Below are positions 5,478-9,276 of a stretch of DNA of 9,276 bases, piece by piece; position 1 is the first letter of the stretch, and the number at the start of each line of letters is the position of its first letter. The DNA comes from Actinomycetota bacterium. Its GTDB lineage: Bacteria; Actinomycetota; Humimicrobiia; Humimicrobiales; Humimicrobiaceae. Below the pieces are notes generated by a model, which was given only the letters and a program-made list of their open reading frames with translations, had not been told where the DNA came from and did not search any database. The translations under genes were made by a program, and so were the position numbers. The stretch covers positions 1 through 9,276 of the forward strand of contig JAGYMN010000049.1 in the NCBI GenBank assembly GCA_018400395.1, written 5' to 3'.

Positions 5478-6731
5478 TTAACCTGCCTCCCTTGGATCAG
5501 AGATATACCCCTTTACCGCACTCCAGGCCGCTGTGGCAGGTGATGACAGGTATATGAATGCATCAGGGTTGCCCATCCTGCCTTTGAAATTCCTGTTCTG
5601 TGTTGAAAGACACACTTCGCCGTCTGCAAGTATTCCCTGATGAATACCCACACACGGCCCGCATCCTGGATTCTGTATAGCAGCACCGCTTTCAATAAAA
5701 ATCTCTATCAATCCTTCCCGTATAGCTTCTATATAGATTTCTTTTGAAGCTGGTACAACCAGCAGTCTTACCCCTTCTGCCACTTTCCTTCCCTTTAATA
5801 TATCAGCAGCTACCCTGAGATCGCTCAATCTTCCATTTGTACATGTACCTATAAAAACCTGATCTACCATGATTTTTTCAAGATCAATTACAGGGATGGC
5901 GTTATCTACTGTATGGGGCTGCGATACCATCGGCTCGATAATACGGCAATCAATATCTATTACTTTTTCATAAAGAGCATCCTCATCGGCATATATACTT
6001 TTGAAACAGCCGCTCCTGTCTCTTTTTTCCAGATATGTCCTGGTTATACCATCCGAATTAAAAATGCCGGTTTTAGCTCCGGCTTCTACCGCCATATTTG
6101 AAATGGTAAAGCGGCCGTCCATATCCATTCGATCGCTTACTTCTCCACCGAATTCAATAGCCTTATAAGTAGCCCCGTCAGAGGTTATTTTACCAATAAG
6201 GTAAATAATAATATCCTTTGCATAGACACCTTCATTTAACATGCCGTTAAAATTAACCTTAATAGTATCCGGGACTTTCAACCATGTTTTTGCAAGGGTA
6301 TATCCTACAGCTATATCCGTTGATCCCATGCCGGTTGCAAAAGCACCCAGAGCACCTGATGTGCATGTATGAGAATCACCACCTATTACAATATCACCCG
6401 GGCATACATAATTTTCAACTAAAACTTGATGGCATATCCCCTGTCCTACATCACTTAATATTGCACCTGTTCTTTTTGAAAAATTTCTTAGTACCGAATG
6501 AGAATTTGAAAGCTCACGCCTTGGACTCGGTGCAGCATGGTCAATAAAAAAAATAGACTTCTCAGGATTTTTCACAGAATCAAAACCCATTTTCTCTATC
6601 TGGCTCACTGCAAGCGGTCCTGTTCCATCCTGGCTCATTACTAAATCGATATCGACTACAGAGATATCTCCTGATTTAAGTGACCTTCCTGCATGTTCGC
6701 TTATTATCTTTTCTGAAATTGTCTTTCCCAA
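5478..6731 (-). CDS. Aconitase-family [4Fe-4S] dehydratase large subunit (LeuC/homoaconitase type)
   Basis: This 417-residue hydro-lyase subunit interconverts 2-hydroxy- and 3-hydroxy-acids through a dehydrated intermediate. It opens with MGKTISEKIISEHAG as LeuC/AksD proteins do. It carries FFIDHAAPSP (61-70), DVGQGICHQV (94-103) and GGDSHTCTSGALGAFATGMGSTD (117-139). The cluster cysteines are Cys297 (GTCTNGR), Cys357 and Cys360 (NPGCGPCVG). The C-terminal GNPDAFIYLSSPATAAWSAV matches the family end. The start is TTG at 6731-6729; the phase requires it and no ATG is nearby. AGGAAGGAAG lies five bases upstream. The gene follows the second synthase paralog by 20 bp and abuts the small-subunit gene. 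Operon partners and the small-subunit loop point to a citrate/homocitrate-type substrate, not isopropylmalate; the large subunit alone does not settle this. Confidence 0.9.
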   Translation of the reverse strand: MGKTISEKIISEHAGRSLKSGDISVVDIDLVMSQDGTGPLAVSQIEKMGFDSVKNPEKSIFFIDHAAPSPRRELSNSHSVLRNFSKRTGAILSDVGQGICHQVLVENYVCPGDIVIGGDSHTCTSGALGAFATGMGSTDIAVGYTLAKTWLKVPDTIKVNFNGMLNEGVYAKDIIIYLIGKITSDGATYKAIEFGGEVSDRMDMDGRFTISNMAVEAGAKTGIFNSDGITRTYLEKRDRSGCFKSIYADEDALYEKVIDIDCRIIEPMVSQPHTVDNAIPVIDLEKIMVDQVFIGTCTNGRLSDLRVAADILKGRKVAEGVRLLVVPASKEIYIEAIREGLIEIFIESGAAIQNPGCGPCVGIHQGILADGEVCLSTQNRNFKGRMGNPDAFIYLSSPATAAWSAVKGYISDPREAG

Positions 6732-6751
6732 TAATACTTCCTTCCTGCGGT
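6732..6751 (-). promoter_or_regulatory. Shine-Dalgarno deciding the TTG start of the dehydratase large subunit
   Basis: The 20-bp gap between the synthase stop (6752-6754) and the TTG start contains AGGAAGGAAG on the minus strand, ending five bases before the TTG. The reading frame has no ATG or GTG that would retain the conserved MGKTI start, so TTG is the only reasonable initiator. Confidence 0.65.
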
Positions 6752-7921
6752 TTAAACCTTTTCTACTTCTATTTTTTTCTTATCACTGGATTTATAATCA
6801 TTATATATATACATAAGTTCTTTATCAAAAAGGGGCCTCTTCAGATCTACAGACATGGCTCTGGCCATTGCCAGTATGTCATTGGCTTCCTTATCAGTAA
6901 GTTCTATATCATATTCCTTAAACTTATGCAGAATAGTATGTGAGCCGGAGTGCTTACCTACCACCAGCTGCCTTGTGAGGCCTACTTCCGCAGGGTTAAA
7001 AACTTCATAATTCTTGGGATTTTTTATTACACCGTCTGCGTGTATGCCTGATTCATGAGCAAAAACATTGGTACCCACTATTGCTTTCCATACCGGAACA
7101 GCTCTTGAGGAGGCTTTTGCGACATATTCTGCAATCTCCCTGAATTTTGTAGTCTCTATACCGAGTTCTATGCTCTCAAGATACCGTAGGGCCATTACTA
7201 TTTCCTCAAGAGCAGCATTGCCCGTACCATCTCCAAGCCCTCCCACACTTACAACTATACTCCCGGCTCCTCCCCTTATTGCGGCCATGCCGTTTGCAGT
7301 AGCCATTCCAAAATCATTGTGGTTGTATACTTCAATAGGAAAGTTAATAGCATTCACTATTGTGGACACATTCAGGAAAGTCCTGAAAGGATCGAATTTC
7401 GATACTGTGTCGCAGAGCCTGAACCTTTCTGCTCCTTTCTTTTTTGATATTGAAACAAGCTTTAATAAAAATTCGAGCTCTGTTCTTGTCGAATCTTCTG
7501 CGCTGATAATAAATCTAAGATCATTTTTCTTTGCAATGCTTATGGCCTCACGCAACTTATTAACAACCCAGGTCCTGTTCTTCCTGTAAATTTCTTTTAT
7601 ATGTATATCGGAAGTTGAAATATTTATAACAACATTTTTCACACCGGTTGATGCTGCTGCTTCTATTGCTTCCTTATCAGCGCTGCAATAATTATAAAGT
7701 CTGGCGCTCAATCCCGAATCAAGAATGTTTTTTATAATATCTCTTTCCAGCTCTCCCAGCGCAGGAGTCCCTATCTCTATTTCAGGTATACCTATCTCAT
7801 CAAGCATCTTTGCTATCCTGAGCTTTTCATGCTTAGAAAATACAACTCCTGCAGTCTTTTCGCCGTTTCGCAGAGTAGTATCTACAATATTTATTTTCCT
7901 GTCTTTTTTTGATTTAGTCAT
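6752..7921 (-). CDS. NifV-like homocitrate synthase paralog 2 (lid intact, metal site degenerate)
   Basis: This 389-residue DRE-TIM acyltransferase paralog is homologous along its length to its upstream neighbour. The barrel begins with INIVDTTLRNGEKTAG (10-25), where the normal RDGEQ reads RNGEK (Asn19 in place of a metal-ligand Asp). The HTHND motif is YNHND (199-203), losing the first metal His. NGLGERAGN is GGLGDGTGN (227-235), losing Asn, Glu and Arg. In contrast the C-terminal lid motif HESGIHADG (289-297) and VGKHSG (321-326) are intact. It probably cannot bind the catalytic metal normally and may supply its lid to the partner's active site. The ATG lies inside the end of the partner gene (8-bp overlap) with GGTGGGAG upstream, so translation is coupled. 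Family membership is certain; independent catalysis is doubtful. Re-citrate synthase and homocitrate synthase subunits are both possible roles. Confidence 0.88.
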   Translation of the reverse strand: MTKSKKDRKINIVDTTLRNGEKTAGVVFSKHEKLRIAKMLDEIGIPEIEIGTPALGELERDIIKNILDSGLSARLYNYCSADKEAIEAAASTGVKNVVINISTSDIHIKEIYRKNRTWVVNKLREAISIAKKNDLRFIISAEDSTRTELEFLLKLVSISKKKGAERFRLCDTVSKFDPFRTFLNVSTIVNAINFPIEVYNHNDFGMATANGMAAIRGGAGSIVVSVGGLGDGTGNAALEEIVMALRYLESIELGIETTKFREIAEYVAKASSRAVPVWKAIVGTNVFAHESGIHADGVIKNPKNYEVFNPAEVGLTRQLVVGKHSGSHTILHKFKEYDIELTDKEANDILAMARAMSVDLKRPLFDKELMYIYNDYKSSDKKKIEVEKV

Positions 7922-9140
7922 TCTTTGCTCCCACCTTTCCCTTTACCGGCTTTAACTTTTTGGCTGAACCCTTATAATCCTTATAGGTATCAATAATTTC
8001 ACTGTCAAATAACGACCTCTTTGAGGCTACTGTCCTTACCCTGATTATTTCCGCAAATTCTTCTGCTTCCTTCTTATCCAGTTTATATCCCAGTGTCTTA
8101 AGTTTTTGCATCACAGCATTGGCTCCTGAATATTTTCCAAGTACATATTTCCTTTCAAGGCCTACATCTGTCTCTTTGAAAAGTTCGTATGTGGCTGGAT
8201 TTGCCATTACCCCCTTTATTTTATCCTCGCATTCATAAATAAAAAGGTTGCTGCCTACAATGGGCCGCCATGTGGGAAGCGTTCTATTAGAAGCCCTGGC
8301 TACATATTCACACAATTCCCTGAAAAGGGTTGTGTTAAATCCAAGGTCGATGCCCTCTACCAGCTTAAGGGCCATTACAAATTCTTCAAATGACGCATTT
8401 CCGGCTCTTTCACCAAGCCCGTTAATTGTAGTATTAACGTAAGTTGCTCCGGCTTTTATTCCGGCAATTGCATTGGCTATAGCCATACCGAAATCATTAT
8501 GGGTATGCATCTCAATATCTATCCCTATTATGTCTATTATTGTTTTAACACGCATAAATGTTTCAAACGGATCAAGAATCCCAAGAGTATCACAGTACCT
8601 GAGACGATCTGCTCCGACATCCCTTGCCGTCCGCGCAAACTGAAGCAGAAACTCCATATCAGACCTTGAGGAGTCCTCTGCATTTACAGAAACATACAGG
8701 TTATGCTCCTTTGCATAGTCAACTCCATTTTTCATAGTCTCAAGAACCCATTCCCTGCTTTTTCTCAATTTATGCTCTATATGTATATCAGAAGAAGAAA
8801 TCGAAAGGGCAACAGCGTCCACTCCACATTCAATCGAGGCCTGTATATCAGACCTCACCGGTCTGTTCCAGGCCAGTATGCTGCATCCCAGGTTTAGTTC
8901 TGCTATCTTTTTAATAGATTCTTTTTCATCTCCTCCCATGGCGGGAATCCCGGCCTCTATCTGATGGACGCCTATTTTGTCAAGCATTTTTGCAATATGT
9001 ATTTTTTCATCATTGGAAAAGACCACGCCTGCAGTCTGTTCACCATCCCGGAGAGTCGTATCGTCTATTTTTATATCCTTCGGGTTTATTTCTATTCCTG
9101 CTTTCAGAGAAAAATCGGTAAATAAGTCAATTTCTCTCAT
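7914..9140 (-). CDS. NifV-like homocitrate/Re-citrate synthase paralog 1 (metal site intact, lid degenerate)
   Basis: This 408-residue member of the homocitrate synthase/isopropylmalate synthase family condenses acetyl-CoA with a 2-oxoacid. The TIM barrel has IDDTTLRDGEQTAGVVF (25-41) with Arg31 and metal-ligand Asp32, EAGIPAMGG (62-70), SVNAEDSSRSD (151-161), the metal histidines His212 and His214 in HTHNDFGMA, and NGLGERAGN (240-248) with Asn240. The C-terminal lid is abnormal: the family FAHESGIHADG reads FIYECEDKIKG (300-310), so both His residues are gone, and GKHSG is GKYSG (335-339). A Lys-rich tail ends the protein. The ATG at 9140 has a strong AAGGAG site eight bases upstream. It is the first gene of the operon and overlaps paralog 2. 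Acceptor could be oxaloacetate or 2-oxoglutarate; sequence alone cannot decide. A leucine-pathway role is unlikely because there is no LeuA regulatory domain. Confidence 0.9.
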   Translation of the reverse strand: MREIDLFTDFSLKAGIEINPKDIKIDDTTLRDGEQTAGVVFSNDEKIHIAKMLDKIGVHQIEAGIPAMGGDEKESIKKIAELNLGCSILAWNRPVRSDIQASIECGVDAVALSISSSDIHIEHKLRKSREWVLETMKNGVDYAKEHNLYVSVNAEDSSRSDMEFLLQFARTARDVGADRLRYCDTLGILDPFETFMRVKTIIDIIGIDIEMHTHNDFGMAIANAIAGIKAGATYVNTTINGLGERAGNASFEEFVMALKLVEGIDLGFNTTLFRELCEYVARASNRTLPTWRPIVGSNLFIYECEDKIKGVMANPATYELFKETDVGLERKYVLGKYSGANAVMQKLKTLGYKLDKKEAEEFAEIIRVRTVASKRSLFDSEIIDTYKDYKGSAKKLKPVKGKVGAKND

Positions 9141-9240
9141 AATATATTCTCCTTAATCAAAACTTTTTTTAAATTGAAGCAAATAATACCAATAAATTAT
9201 AAAATCACTAAAAATTCTTAATTTATTTTAATATAAAGCA

Positions 9241-9249
9241 ATTATATCA
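9241..9249 (-). promoter_or_regulatory. Possible extended -10 promoter of the five-gene operon
   Basis: The minus strand reads TGATATAAT, a perfect -10 hexamer TATAAT (9241-9246) with the TGn extension. No good -35 box lies 16-18 bp upstream, where the DNA is A/T tracts, which an extended -10 can tolerate. Transcription would begin near 9234, giving a leader of about 95 bases. The leader (9141-9234) is very AT-rich. I saw no stable hairpin, riboswitch-like structure or copy of the TTAGATATRTCTAA operator in it. A second, weaker -10-like hexamer lies at 9196-9201. Confidence 0.4.
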
Positions 9250-9276
9250 CTTTTTTTTCAAAATTTTTTAAATTTT

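Noticed and set aside
732..8897. Many plus-strand open frames of 60-170 codons opposite the genes
   Set aside because: They are antisense shadows of well-conserved minus-strand genes, without recognisable domains or consistent ribosome binding sites.
5478..9140. Leucine biosynthesis operon (leuA-leuC-leuD-leuB)
   Set aside because: The synthases lack the C-terminal LeuA regulatory domain and resemble NifV, there are two of them, the small-subunit loop carries Arg, and the dehydrogenase has the isocitrate-type Ser-x-Asn motif. The sequence favours tricarboxylate substrates.
6752..9140. Evidence for nitrogen fixation from the NifV-like genes
   Set aside because: No nitrogenase structural or cofactor-assembly gene is present, and the operon continues with dehydratase and dehydrogenase genes that cofactor homocitrate does not require.
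6752..9140. The two synthase genes as one gene broken by a frameshift, or one as a pseudogene
   Set aside because: Each frame is full length with its own Shine-Dalgarno and covers the whole barrel plus lid, and both keep high conservation outside the complementary substitutions.
9141..9276. Riboswitch or T-box in the leader of the five-gene operon
   Set aside because: The leader is only about 95 bases of mostly A/T with no stable stems, T-box sequence or terminator hairpin.

Overview
The window looks like chromosomal DNA of an anaerobic Bacillota (Clostridia-like) bacterium. The reasons are AT-rich intergenic DNA, heavy ATA/AGA/AGG codon use, purine-rich Shine-Dalgarno sites, sigma-A type promoters, a ferrous-iron (Feo) uptake system, and a citrate/homocitrate-type pathway built from NifV/LeuCD-family enzymes. 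The species cannot be named from the sequence. All eight genes I support lie on the minus strand, so the biological order runs from right to left.

Region 1 (9276 down to 3836) is a five-gene operon behind a short AT-rich leader. It encodes two tandem, full-length homocitrate-synthase (NifV)-like proteins that overlap by 8 bp, a LeuC-type aconitase-family large subunit with a TTG start, a LeuD-type small subunit, and an isocitrate dehydrogenase-like beta-decarboxylating dehydrogenase. Together they can carry out one complete round of 2-oxoacid chain elongation: condense with acetyl-CoA, move the hydroxyl group, then oxidise and decarboxylate. Specificity residues favour tricarboxylate substrates, not isopropylmalate: Arg in the small-subunit HLRS loop and Ser-x-Asn in the dehydrogenase. 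The likeliest outputs are 2-oxoglutarate (by a Re-citrate-synthase-type route) or 2-oxoadipate (by homocitrate). The most striking feature is that the two synthase paralogs have lost opposite halves of the active site. One keeps the metal site and has lost the HESGIH lid. The other keeps the lid and has lost metal ligands. This predicts an obligate heteromeric synthase.

Region 2 (3835 down to 732) is an iron-homeostasis block: a DtxR/MntR-family metalloregulator gene, then feoA and feoB (a TGATG junction). The regulator gene and feoA have near-identical promoters: TTGACA, a 17-bp spacer, and a -10 box that runs directly into a TTAGATATRTCTAA palindrome. The regulator therefore probably represses both itself and feoAB.

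Region 3 (731 down to 1) holds a 266-bp intergenic stretch with a good promoter and a small palindrome. It is followed by the first 155 codons of a divergent class II fructose-bisphosphate aldolase-family gene, cut by the window edge, in which the usual Asp-His catalytic/zinc motif is replaced.

I found no rRNA, tRNA, CRISPR, insertion sequence or convincing intrinsic terminator.
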